From Bacillus sp. cl95 (lineage in GTDB: Bacteria; Bacillota; Bacilli; Bacillales; Cytobacillaceae): a DNA stretch of 64,000 nt. Each line of letters starts with the position of its first letter. Position 1 is the stretch's first letter. Location: the NCBI RefSeq assembly GCF_900115925.1, contig NZ_FOYF01000006.1, forward strand, positions 235,448 to 299,447, in the 5' to 3' direction. The notes beneath the pieces were generated by a model, which did not search any database, was not told where the DNA came from, and saw nothing but the letters and a program-made list of their open reading frames with translations. Made by a program: the position numbers and the translations under genes. Shown here piece after piece: positions 52,064 to 64,000 of the stretch.

Positions 52064-52236
52064 GAAGTCCACCTCCGTTAACGTACATTTACATTATTTT
52101 AAATTTATCATAATTTTGTTTTTTTAACAATAGAAGGTTTTAAGCTTTGGGAATGAAGTGGAAACTCGGATTAACTTTTCCCTATCTGAAAAATCGGGAG
52201 TAGATTTGCTAGAAAGTGTCTGAATTTTGTCAGGCG

Positions 52237-52322
52237 CGAGTAGAATCGAGATTTACCCAAGTAAAACTAGAATTTACACGAGTAAAACTCTGATTCTCGC
52301 GAGTAAACTATACAATTACACA
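52237..52322. repeat. Degenerate tandem array, exactly 21-nt period (array d)
   Basis: Four units start with CGAGTA or CAAGTA: CGAGTAGAATCGAGATTTAC, CAAGTAAAACTAGAATTTAC, CGAGTAAAACTCTGATTCTC and CGAGTAAACTATACAATTAC, spaced 21 bases. Sequence before it (52150-52236) may hold older, more diverged units. It lies between the secG start and the eno terminator. Confidence 0.68.
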
Positions 52323-52435
52323 AACAAAACAGCACCCTCCCTCAGAAAGCCATATGAATTCATTGAGAGGGGGAATAAACAAGTTAATAAGGCGTAAATA
52401 ACACGAATCAAGCCTAATGAAGAAACCCTCAAAAC

Positions 52436-52478
52436 AGAAAAAAAACTCGCACCCTATAAAAAGTGCGAGCTTTTTTCA
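52436..52478. terminator. Terminator of eno
   Basis: CTCGCAC pairs with GTGCGAG; long A and T runs on either side allow function on both strands. Confidence 0.88.
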
Positions 52479-52486
52479 AGAAATCA

Positions 52487-53818
<1,332 letters not shown>

Positions 53819-53916
53819 TTAGTTTTTGGCTTCCGTTATCCGCGGGCCCACGGATATCTTCCACTCTTTTATTATCAGGTTGCCGTCAGCAATCACTCTT
53901 CAGGTCCTGATTTATT

Positions 53917-56212
<2,296 letters not shown>

Positions 56213-56230
56213 TCATCCTTCCGTGCTATA

Positions 56231-57415
56231 TTACTTATCGTTTAAAGCGACAACGCCAGGTAATTCCTTACCTTCCATGAACTCAAGTGAAGCTCCTCCA
56301 CCAGTTGAGATATGGCTCATTTTGTCCGCTAAATGGAATTTTTCAACAGCAGCAGCTGAATCGCCACCGCCAATGACCGAATATGTATCTGTTGCTTCGG
56401 CCAATGCTTCCGCTACCGCTTTCGTTCCGCCTGCAAATGCATCAAATTCGAATACGCCCATTGGTCCATTCCAGATAACAAGCTTAGAGTTCTTGATGAC
56501 ATCTTGGTAGATGGCAGCTGTTTTTGGTCCGATATCAAGAGCTTCCCAGTCAGAAGGAATGTCTTCGATGCTTACTTCTTTCTTATTTGCAGTTGGTGAG
56601 AAATCGTCTGCAACGACTACATCAACAGGCATGTAGAAATTAACGCCTTTTTCTTTTGCTTTTTCCATGAAGGATTTAGCAAGATCGATTTTATCTTCTT
56701 CAAGCAATGATTTGCCTACTTCGTGTCCTTGTGCCTTAACGAAAGTATAAGCAAGACCACCACCGATGATTAAGTTGTCCACTTTCTCAAGCAAGTTTTC
56801 GATAACACCAATCTTATCCTTAACCTTTGCCCCACCAATGATCGCTGTGAAAGGACGTTCAGGATTAAATAAAGCTTTACCAAGCACTTCGATTTCTTTT
56901 TCCATTAAGAAACCTGCTACTGCTGGAAGGTGATGAGCAATACCTTCAGTTGAAGCATGTGCTCTATGAGCCGCTCCAAATGCATCATTCACATAAACAT
57001 CAGCAAGCTCTGCGAAAGCTTTTGCCAATTCTGGATCGTTCTTTTCTTCACCTGGGTAAAAACGAACGTTTTCAAGAAGCAATACATCGCCTTCGTTCAT
57101 TGCAGCAATTTGAGATTGGACAGCTTCTCCGTAAGCTTCATCAGCCTTCGCAACTTCTTTTCCAAGAAGATCAGACAAACGTGCTGCAACAGGAGTGAGA
57201 CGCATTTCTTCTACGACTTTGCCTTTCGGGCGGCCAAAGTGACTTGCTAAAATAACCTTTGCTCCCTGCTCTGATAAGTGCTTGATCGTTGGCAAGGCAG
57301 CACGGATACGTGTTTCGTCCGTTACTTTGCCGTCTTGCATCGGCACGTTAAAATCTACTCGGCAAAATACTCGTTTACCTTTCACGTCAACATCTTTTAA
57401 TGTTTTCTTGTTCAT
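56231..57415 (-). CDS. pgk: Phosphoglycerate kinase
   Basis: A 394-residue two-domain enzyme that makes ATP from 1,3-bisphosphoglycerate. [19 protein letters not shown] begins the substrate-binding domain, and SHFGRPKG and HRAHAST follow; the C-terminal nucleotide domain has [16 protein letters not shown] and [12 protein letters not shown]. First gene of the second glycolytic segment; a repeat and the gapA terminator lie between gapA and pgk. GGAGGTTCC precedes ATG 57415. Confidence 0.98.
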   Translation of the reverse strand: MNKKTLKDVDVKGKRVFCRVDFNVPMQDGKVTDETRIRAALPTIKHLSEQGAKVILASHFGRPKGKVVEEMRLTPVAARLSDLLGKEVAKADEAYGEAVQSQIAAMNEGDVLLLENVRFYPGEEKNDPELAKAFAELADVYVNDAFGAAHRAHASTEGIAHHLPAVAGFLMEKEIEVLGKALFNPERPFTAIIGGAKVKDKIGVIENLLEKVDNLIIGGGLAYTFVKAQGHEVGKSLLEEDKIDLAKSFMEKAKEKGVNFYMPVDVVVADDFSPTANKKEVSIEDIPSDWEALDIGPKTAAIYQDVIKNSKLVIWNGPMGVFEFDAFAGGTKAVAEALAEATDTYSVIGGGDSAAAVEKFHLADKMSHISTGGGASLEFMEGKELPGVVALNDK

Positions 57416-57472
57416 GGCAAGGAACCTCCCTATGATTGAAAGCTTAATTCGGGCAATTGCCCTTAAATAATA

Positions 57473-57692
57473 GACTCTGTTAAACTAGCCTGTTGATTTC
57501 CGCTCCAGTCGCTTGATTTCCTAGACGAATTTTGAAAAATCCCAAATGCCGGCTTTTTCAAGAGCAAATTCGTCCTGGGGGCGTTCGCCGAGCCTCCTCG
57601 TCGCTAACACTCCTGCGGGGTCTCGCCTGAACCGCTAGTCCCCTAGGAGTCAAGCGCCTTCCACTACAATCAACAAAGTGCAGAAAATCAAC
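57473..57692. repeat. Interspersed repeat, family B, copy 2 (inside glycolytic cluster)
   Basis: Shares its ordered segments with 12070-12285, same orientation. It occupies the gapA-pgk space between the gapA terminator and the pgk ribosome binding site. Confidence 0.85.
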
Positions 57693-57711
57693 AATGTACT
57701 TTAACATAGCT

Positions 57712-57747
57712 AAATAATAAAAGGAGAGGGGAATCTTCCCCGCTCCC
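57712..57747 (-). terminator. Terminator after gapA
   Basis: GGAGCGGGGAA pairs with TTCCCCTCTCC (one C-T mismatch) and TTTTATTATTT follows on the minus strand, 68 bases past the gapA stop. It should reduce read-through into pgk. Confidence 0.82.
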
Positions 57748-57814
57748 CTTGAAAAGCATACATTCTTTTTCAGTATAGACGCTTCAGTCTTTATTATCCA
57801 ATTTTAGCTAGGAA

Positions 57815-58876
<1,062 letters not shown>

Positions 58877-59899
58877 TTACCCTTTTAATAACATTTTCGC
58901 GGCGCCTTCATCCGTTATCAAAATGGTTGATGAAGGTGCTTGTTTCATGTAGGCACCAATTGCCTTTGCTTTCGATGTGCCACCGGCAACTGCCAGCACA
59001 TTCGGAATCTTGTCTAGATCATCGAGCTGCAGCCCAATTGTTAACACTTTATGGATAATTTCGCCTTCTTCGTTAAAATAGTAACCGAAAGCCTCTCCGA
59101 CAGCGTTCCCCGCCTGAATCTTATCCAAATCATTTTGATTTGTGTTACGACGCTCAGCCATTGTAATAGCGTCCCCAATTCCGTGCAAAACCATGCTTGC
59201 TGATTGAATGAGCGCTAAAACTTCATGAATGATCGGTTCCTTGATAAACGACTCGTAAATATCTCTGCTAACTTGGTCGGGTACGTAAAAAGTGCGGTGT
59301 TTTCCATTTGTATTAGCCGACATAATGGCACAAATCGTATTTGCTTGATTTTGTACATCTTCGCCTATTCCGCCTCTGGCAGGAACAAAAAGCAATTCTT
59401 TGTCTCCAAATTCAGGAACCAATTTCTCTGCTACCGCGGCTGAAGTAGATCCACCTGTCACAGCGATGATATTTTTTCCGACTAACAGCTTTTTCATGCA
59501 AGCCGCACAAGCTCTACCGATCTCACTTTTTACCCAAGGTGACTCGTCGCTATCTCCTGGCACGATGACGACTTGCCTAATGCCAAGTTTGCGTTGCAAT
59601 TCGACTTCCATAACATCTATACCCGTCAATTCCCTCATTAACCCATCAAGATTGTCGAGCAAATCAATGCCTTCTTGCGTCAAACTCATTCCGATATTGT
59701 TCGCAGAGATTAAGTTCTGATCTTTTAAAAACTCAACTTCGCTTCTTAAAATCCGTTCTGTCAGACCAAGGCTGGCTGCGAGGCTTCTTCGCCCAACGGG
59801 TTGTCTCAACCTTATGTACTGAAGAATATCGTATCGTTTGTGCATGATACTTAAGAGGTCGGGTAATAATCTTTTTTGGATGTCGATAAATGAACGCAT
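58877..59899 (-). CDS. cggR: Central glycolytic genes regulator CggR
   Basis: A 340-residue SorC/DeoR-type repressor of glycolytic genes that responds to fructose-1,6-bisphosphate. Winged-helix N-terminus (RYDILQYIRLRQPVGRRSLAASLGLTERILRSEVEFLK) and sugar-phosphate-binding C-terminus (VTGGSTSAAVAEKL, VAGGTSKAKAI). ATG 59899 gives exactly the B. subtilis length and follows AAAGGAG; the longer frame lacks a site and overlaps the operator. It is 54 bases upstream of gapA. Confidence 0.96.
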   Translation of the reverse strand: MRSFIDIQKRLLPDLLSIMHKRYDILQYIRLRQPVGRRSLAASLGLTERILRSEVEFLKDQNLISANNIGMSLTQEGIDLLDNLDGLMRELTGIDVMEVELQRKLGIRQVVIVPGDSDESPWVKSEIGRACAACMKKLLVGKNIIAVTGGSTSAAVAEKLVPEFGDKELLFVPARGGIGEDVQNQANTICAIMSANTNGKHRTFYVPDQVSRDIYESFIKEPIIHEVLALIQSASMVLHGIGDAITMAERRNTNQNDLDKIQAGNAVGEAFGYYFNEEGEIIHKVLTIGLQLDDLDKIPNVLAVAGGTSKAKAIGAYMKQAPSSTILITDEGAAKMLLKG

Positions 59900-59927
59900 A
59901 TGGTGAACTCCTTTATAACTCAGTGGT

Positions 59928-59963
59928 GGTCTAAAAATGTCCCTTATGGACATATGATGTCCC
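59928..59963 (-). promoter_or_regulatory. CggR operator
   Basis: On the minus strand GGGAC-N6-TGTC, then GGGAC-N6-AGAC: the two direct half-operators of the B. subtilis CggR site (CGGGACN6TGTC repeated). It lies just upstream of cggR. Confidence 0.88.
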
Positions 59964-59971
59964 ACGACTTG

Positions 59972-60015
59972 TAAAAAAAATCACCCCTGTTACAAATTAC
60001 ATTCTAGCAGGGGTG
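59972..60015 (-). terminator. Terminator after the glutaredoxin-like gene
   Basis: TCACCCCTG pairs with CAGGGGTGA and eight T follow on the minus strand. Confidence 0.9.
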
Positions 60016-60030
60016 AAAACCGAATTCAAC

Positions 60031-60288
60031 TCATATGAATGAAGTTTTTTCTTGTAAACGTTTACTTATGACTAATTTGTTAACATTCCCATATTCTACC
60101 TCTTCCCCGTCCATTACAACGACCGGAATCATGAGTCCGTAGCGCTCCGTCAACTCGTCACTTAGGTCAATATCATGCTCTTCGATTGAGAAGTGAAAGT
60201 CCATTTGAAGTTCCTGCAGGATGTTTTTTGCGTTCTCACATAAATGACAGCGATTGCGTGTGTAGAAATGTATGATGGTAGGTTCCAT
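60031..60288 (-). CDS. Glutaredoxin-family thiol protein
   Basis: An 85-residue thioredoxin-fold protein with the active-site motif CHLC (residues 14-17), the cis-Pro in MIPVVVMDGEEVE, and a C-terminal helix; it resembles DUF836/YruB-like glutaredoxins. Redox role inferred, partner unknown. It lies 13 bases downstream of the sigma-54 gene, so co-transcribed. Confidence 0.85.
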   Translation of the reverse strand: MEPTIIHFYTRNRCHLCENAKNILQELQMDFHFSIEEHDIDLSDELTERYGLMIPVVVMDGEEVEYGNVNKLVISKRLQEKTSFI

Positions 60289-60301
60289 ATGGGTAACTCC
60301 T

Positions 60302-61639
60302 TTATTCGTATCTTTTTCGCTTAGATGATGAAGGAATGCCTAACTGATCCCGATACTTCGCAACCGTCCGTCTGGAAACAACGATTCCTTCCTTTGCTTC
60401 CAATGTATCGGCAATCTCCTGATCAGAAATTGGCTTCGCTTTATTTTCAACCGAAATAAGTTGTGAAATCAAGTTTTTCACTTGCGATGACGATGTATTT
60501 TCATCCGTTACAGTTTGAATCATACTTGTAAAAAACGACTTAAGGTCATAGGTGCCTTTTGGGGTTTGCACGTATTTTTCACGTACGGCCCTACTGACAG
60601 TCGATTCGTGTATATCCAGTTCCCCAGCAACTTCCTTCATCGTCATAGGTCTAAGATTCTTAGGACCTTTGATAAAAAATCCCGGTTGTTTCTCAACGAT
60701 TTTCTGTACAACTCTTAAAAGCGTTTCTTTTCTTTGTTCAATACTCTTCAAAATCCATTGATAATCCTGATACTTTCCTTGTAAAAATTGATTCACTTGC
60801 TTTTCATCCGTCTTGCTGAACTTTTCAAAGTACGGCTGATTGAAACTGATTTTCGGAAGCATATCATCATAAACCTGCACATGAAATTGTTCCCCATCCC
60901 AATCAACGATGGCATCCGGAACAATATAGGACGTTTTTTCTGTTTGGAAAGAGGCAGCTGGCTTCGGATTCAATAATTGCAAACGGTCATAGACCACTTG
61001 AACTTCTTTTAAGGTAATTCCAAGCTCTTTCGCGATTTCTTTCCATTTCTTTTTGGAAAAAGCATCAAAATGTTCTGTCACAATCGTTTCCGCAAGCTCA
61101 TCCGGCTCATCTAAATGCTCAAGCTGTATCAGCAAGCATTCCTGCAAGTTCCTAGCCCCCACTCCGGCAGGTTCAAGGCAATGAAGGAGCGTTAAGCACT
61201 CTTCCACCTTGCTTGTTGTAGTCCCTAGCGACTCTGCAATTTGTTCTGTTCCTTCTATTAAGTAACCGTTTTCATCCAATGCATGGATGATACGCTTTAG
61301 AGTCTTCAATTTAAGCGCTGATAATTTTTTCATAGGCAATTGGCCAATTAGGTATTCTTCTAAAGAAAACTTCATTTCGCCTATTTGCTGCAGCCACTGT
61401 GAACGATCATAACTCGCGTTCACTTTACTCGGTTTGTGCTTAATTCGTTCACGCAGGGGATTCATCGGGCGAGTATGCTCCGACTCAAGTTGTAAGAAAG
61501 GGTTCTCAAGCGCCTTATCTTCCAGAAATGCCGAGAGTTCTTGAGCATTATATTGCAAGAGAGTAATTGCCTGGGTCAATTCTTGCGTCATTGCCAGTTT
61601 CATTGTCTGTTGTTGAAATAGCCCAGCTTTCATGTTCAT
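60302..61639 (-). CDS. rpoN: RNA polymerase sigma-54 factor (SigL)
   Basis: A 445-residue sigma-54 family protein. Region I (about 1-45) is Gln/Leu-rich: LFQQQTMKLAMTQELTQAITLLQYNAQEL; the core-binding domain follows; the C-terminal helix-turn-helix RPMTMKEVAGELDIHESTVSRAVREKY and RPON box VSRRTVAKYRDQLGIPSS recognise -12 and -24 elements. Needs enhancer-binding ATPases, none of which is in this window. GGGGGGAT precedes ATG 61639. Confidence 0.96.
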   Translation of the reverse strand: MNMKAGLFQQQTMKLAMTQELTQAITLLQYNAQELSAFLEDKALENPFLQLESEHTRPMNPLRERIKHKPSKVNASYDRSQWLQQIGEMKFSLEEYLIGQLPMKKLSALKLKTLKRIIHALDENGYLIEGTEQIAESLGTTTSKVEECLTLLHCLEPAGVGARNLQECLLIQLEHLDEPDELAETIVTEHFDAFSKKKWKEIAKELGITLKEVQVVYDRLQLLNPKPAASFQTEKTSYIVPDAIVDWDGEQFHVQVYDDMLPKISFNQPYFEKFSKTDEKQVNQFLQGKYQDYQWILKSIEQRKETLLRVVQKIVEKQPGFFIKGPKNLRPMTMKEVAGELDIHESTVSRAVREKYVQTPKGTYDLKSFFTSMIQTVTDENTSSSQVKNLISQLISVENKAKPISDQEIADTLEAKEGIVVSRRTVAKYRDQLGIPSSSKRKRYE

Positions 61640-61751
61640 CTTTATCCCCCCTGCTAGCTATTTTACATCAAGGATTAGAAATGGTGAATGGAAAGATATT
61701 GGTTTTATTTGTGGGGGAGAAAGAGGTAGACATTTTGAGGTGTGTGGTACT

Positions 61752-61880
61752 CCGTTGAATGTTAATTTCCCGTTATTGCGGATAATTTCCTTTTTGCGAG
61801 GATTTATTTCCGTTTTGAAAAAAATATTCCCGCAATCTGTGATTATTTTCCCGTTTCTGTCGAGATATTCCTTTTTGGAT
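61752..61880. repeat. Degenerate tandem array, 20- to 21-nt period (array e)
   Basis: Six diverged units of the type GATAATTTCCTTTTTGCGAG, GATTTATTTCCGTTTTGAAA and GATTATTTTCCCGTTTCTGT. It lies between the sigma-54 gene start and the next gene's end. Confidence 0.62.
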
Positions 61881-61921
61881 GGAGACAGATGAATCAATCC
61901 CCATCCAAACTCGAATCCCAA

Positions 61922-62461
61922 TTATTGCTCTACTTTAAAATGTTCCTGGATGAATTCAGCTTCATCTTCCGCGGACAACACACTGATTGCCTCTCCAATG
62001 CTGCCTCCTTGCAATCTCCAAATAGCGTTGTGATCTTCATCCGCTACTGAAAAATCATACATCGCCCAACGTTCAAGGATATCCAAATATACTTCAGCAT
62101 TCATATACTTTTCCTTGTTTTGTTCAACAACCGTGATAAGACGATTCACTCTTTCAGGTGTTAAGGGAAGGGCACCCCATTTTTTATCCGCATATACTTT
62201 CTGATGGGACATGTGGTGGATAGCTTCCATCACCGCATTTTCTGACATATCAGAAGGAAATTTAGCATTTACGTTCGTATTAGTCTCGACCAATGTGACG
62301 ATGGTCTCTCCATCATCATTGATTTCTTTTTGCATGGTGACCACATCTTTTGTAAACGGAATGGGCCCTCCTGTCTTGTAATAATAAAAACAGAATGCTA
62401 ATCCCGCTAATAAAATGAGGACACGTTGGGGCCAAGATAATTTTTTGAGGAATTTTTTCAT
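61922..62461 (-). CDS. Membrane-anchored protein, DUF6241-like
   Basis: A 179-residue protein with one N-terminal helix (about residues 11-26) and a charged extracytoplasmic domain. The central segment MSENAVMEAIHHMSHQKVYADKKWGALPLTPERVNRLI resembles DUF6241 proteins of Bacillaceae. No function known. It is monocistronic and faces away from the lipoprotein gene. Confidence 0.68.
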   Translation of the reverse strand: MKKFLKKLSWPQRVLILLAGLAFCFYYYKTGGPIPFTKDVVTMQKEINDDGETIVTLVETNTNVNAKFPSDMSENAVMEAIHHMSHQKVYADKKWGALPLTPERVNRLITVVEQNKEKYMNAEVYLDILERWAMYDFSVADEDHNAIWRLQGGSIGEAISVLSAEDEAEFIQEHFKVEQ

Positions 62462-62801
62462 ATGATTTTATCTCCAGTCTTTTTGCTGATATCTTGATAG
62501 AAAACCCACTCTGGCAATCTATTTTCATATGTAAAGGCTCACTAAATAATAGGATTTGAAATTTATAGTTCCGCATTTATCTGAAAATTCCTTCTACTAT
62601 TTTCGAAAAATATTAGATATAGAAACCTAAATACTTTAGCCGCCGTATTAAGAAATATTCTCAGGATTGATATTTCATTTCCGATAAAATGTACTTGGTA
62701 TATCCAATATTTGTCGAAATTGAGAATTCTTTGTCGAAAGCATAGTAAATTTCCTGCGAAATTTGTAAGATATTAACGTAATAGAAAAGGAGGAAATTAA
62801 T
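62462..62801. other. Divergent promoter space
   Basis: About 340 AT-rich bases between two outward-facing genes. No RNA gene, repeat or clear operator was recognised; promoters for both neighbours are expected here. Confidence 0.4.
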
Positions 62802-63629
62802 TTGAAAAAGTCTGTGGTTTTTTCCATTGTTCTTATCTTAATCATTTCGTTAATCGGATGTTCATCTGAAAGTTCTTCTTCGTCAAAAAAGGAATCAAAA
62901 AAAGAAGAAACTAACAAAGAAGTAAAATTATTAAGTAAAGAGGAATTTACGAAGATGTATTCTGATCCAAAGAAATACAAAGGTTCAAAAGTAGAGTTTT
63001 TTGCTAAAATTTTTGTAGATCCTGAGAAAGATGATAAAGGCACATACATGCAAGTCTATGCAGAAAATAACTCAGAAAAAAATACTATCGTAGCAATTAA
63101 AGATCCAAATATTGATGTAAAAGTTGATGACATCATCTTTATTTCGGGTAAAGTAGAGGATGCTTTTGAAGGTGAAAATGCAATGGGTGGTACGATTACT
63201 GCGCCAACAATTCTTGCAGATAAAGTAGAGAAATCAGATTATGCTACTGCATTTGCACCAGCTATAAAAACTGTTGACGTTAACCAGAACATTGACCAAC
63301 ATGGATTTGTTTTAAATATTAGTAAAATAGAAATTGCAGAAAATGAAACGCGTTTATTTGTTGATATTACAAATAACTCAAATGACACTATTTCATTCTA
63401 CAGTTTTAATTCAAAGTTAGTAGTTAACGATCAACAATTAGAAACCTCTGATAATTACGAAGCAGGATATCCTGAAATTCAGTCAGAGATATTACCAGGG
63501 ATAAAAACACAAGGTATTCTTACTTTTCCAAAAGTTGCCGAGTCCGGTAGTTTGAAAGTTTATATGGAGGGGTCTTCAAATAATTATGAACTTGAATTTC
63601 AACCCTTCCAATTTGAAGTGACATACTAA
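62802..63629 (+). CDS. DUF4352-like lipoprotein with tRNA_anti-like domain
   Basis: A 275-residue secreted lipoprotein. Signal peptide with lipobox LIGC (Cys at about residue 20), a Ser/Lys/Glu linker, then an OB-fold-like region (about 43-125: SKEEFTKMYSDPKKYKGSKVEFFAKIF, VKVDDIIFISGKVEDAFEGEN) and a beta-sandwich domain (about 150-270, DVNQNIDQHGFVLNISKIEIAENETRLFVDITNNSNDTISF) typical of DUF4352. Role unknown. The start is TTG 62802, supported by AAAGGAGG. Confidence 0.85.
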   Translation: MKKSVVFSIVLILIISLIGCSSESSSSSKKESKKEETNKEVKLLSKEEFTKMYSDPKKYKGSKVEFFAKIFVDPEKDDKGTYMQVYAENNSEKNTIVAIKDPNIDVKVDDIIFISGKVEDAFEGENAMGGTITAPTILADKVEKSDYATAFAPAIKTVDVNQNIDQHGFVLNISKIEIAENETRLFVDITNNSNDTISFYSFNSKLVVNDQQLETSDNYEAGYPEIQSEILPGIKTQGILTFPKVAESGSLKVYMEGSSNNYELEFQPFQFEVTY

Positions 63630-63663
63630 ATCAAATAAATATAAGCCCCTCCAAAATGAACTG

Positions 63664-63708
63664 CCCCGTAAATGTTAGACACTAACCTAACATTTACGGG
63701 GTGTTTTT
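63664..63708 (+). terminator. Terminator-like hairpin at the left end of the IS3 element
   Basis: CCCCGTAAATGTTAG-acactaac-CTAACATTTACGGGG followed by TGTTTTTGTG. It would end lipoprotein transcripts and shield the transposase from outside transcription. Confidence 0.75.
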
Positions 63709-64000
63709 GTGTCCAAATTTAAAGCGGAAGATAAGATACAAATTGTATTAAGGTATTCAGAGGGAATTGAAAGTTTTGAAAAAATTGCGGAAGAAGTAAG
63801 AGTTAGTAAATCCATTATCAGGGGATGGGTTAGGCTTTATGAACAACAAGGTCTGGAAGCATTTATTAAGTCCTATACAAATTATTCTGGGGAATTTAAA
63901 CTAAATGTACTCAATTATATGAACGAAAAGGGTACATCTTCTTATGACACAGCTGCCATTTTCAATATTTCTTCACCTGGTATGGTCCGAAATTGGAGAA
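63709..64000 (+). CDS. IS3-family (IS150-like) transposase OrfA, N-terminal part
   Basis: Open to the right edge, about 97 residues visible, starting GTG 63709. It has a helix-turn-helix (KIQIVLRYSEGIESFEKIAEEVRVSKSIIRGWVRLYEQQGLEAF) followed by a second one (SSYDTAAIFNISSPGMVRNW), as in IS150-type OrfA. The DDE catalytic OrfB should lie beyond the window. No good ribosome binding site is evident, in keeping with weak transposase translation. Confidence 0.85.
   Translation, partial: MSKFKAEDKIQIVLRYSEGIESFEKIAEEVRVSKSIIRGWVRLYEQQGLEAFIKSYTNYSGEFKLNVLNYMNEKGTSSYDTAAIFNISSPGMVRNWR

Larger units (their letters stand above)
63657..64000 (+). mobile_element. IS3-family insertion sequence, left end (partial)
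   Basis: The element seems to begin at TGAACTGCCCCGTAAATG, near an expected TG end, and continues past the window. Its left end contains a 15-bp perfect hairpin. The right end and target duplication are not visible. Confidence 0.75.

Noticed and set aside
52237..52322. CRISPR array.
   Set aside because: Units are 21 nt with no alternation of identical repeats and unique spacers, and no cas genes are present.

Overview
The window looks like a chromosome segment of a Bacillaceae species (Bacillus sensu lato, Firmicutes). The evidence is moderate-to-low GC, strong AGGAGG-type ribosome binding sites, a cggR-gapA-pgk-tpiA-gpmI-eno glycolytic cluster, the smpB-rnr-esterase-secG order typical of Bacillus, an L-box lysine riboswitch, and CsoR/CopZ, UppP and sigma-54 proteins close to the Bacillus forms. 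The species cannot be fixed from the sequence alone.

Layout. 1-5.9 kb: start of a cystine-type solute-binding lipoprotein, YisL-like membrane protein, a two-component system, and a permease under a lysine riboswitch. 5.9-19.2 kb: small stress and housekeeping units (copZ-csoR, NERD protein, an HxlR/oxidoreductase pair, a MarR/hydrolase pair, EcsC, zinc alcohol dehydrogenase, FMN reductase, uppP, EamA transporter, a glycine/alanine repetitive protein, a quinone oxidoreductase). 19.4-26.1 kb: a formate dehydrogenase-type island. moaA and fdhD diverge from an OFA-family transporter, a DUF2294-like protein and a large molybdopterin oxidoreductase; two of the plus-strand genes are preceded by related structured leaders that end in intrinsic terminators. 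26.3-33.3 kb: ECF sigma/anti-sigma pair, two acetyltransferases, a MATE pump divergent from an AraC regulator, aldehyde dehydrogenase. 33.7-38.3 kb: AmiS/UreI channel and an NAD-salvage cluster (NrtR-like regulator, pncA, pncB, nadD-like) with matching operators. 38.3-47.0 kb: a decayed, AT-rich accessory zone holding a frameshifted secreted-protein gene, a group II intron relic, remnants of a nitroreductase and an OYE-type reductase, two LLM flavin oxidoreductases and an ArsR regulator with operators. 47.0-62.5 kb: ssrA (tmRNA), smpB, rnr, esterase, secG, eno, gpmI, tpiA, pgk, gapA, cggR, a glutaredoxin-like protein and sigma-54. 62.5-64 kb: a lipoprotein and the start of an IS3-family element.

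Most notable: (1) the tmRNA gene is interrupted in its T-loop by a 279-nt sequence with the hallmarks of a group I intron: a P1 helix with a U-G pair at the splice site, Q-like and S-like core elements, and a terminal G. (2) Two related leader RNAs in the formate dehydrogenase island share a hairpin and a tail that runs into a terminator stem; I do not recognise them as a known riboswitch class. (3) Five intergenic spaces hold degenerate tandem arrays with different sequences but the same period of about 21 nt. (4) A perfect 10-bp hairpin separates the ribosome binding site from the start codon of the AmiS/UreI-like gene. Two interspersed structured repeat families are also present.
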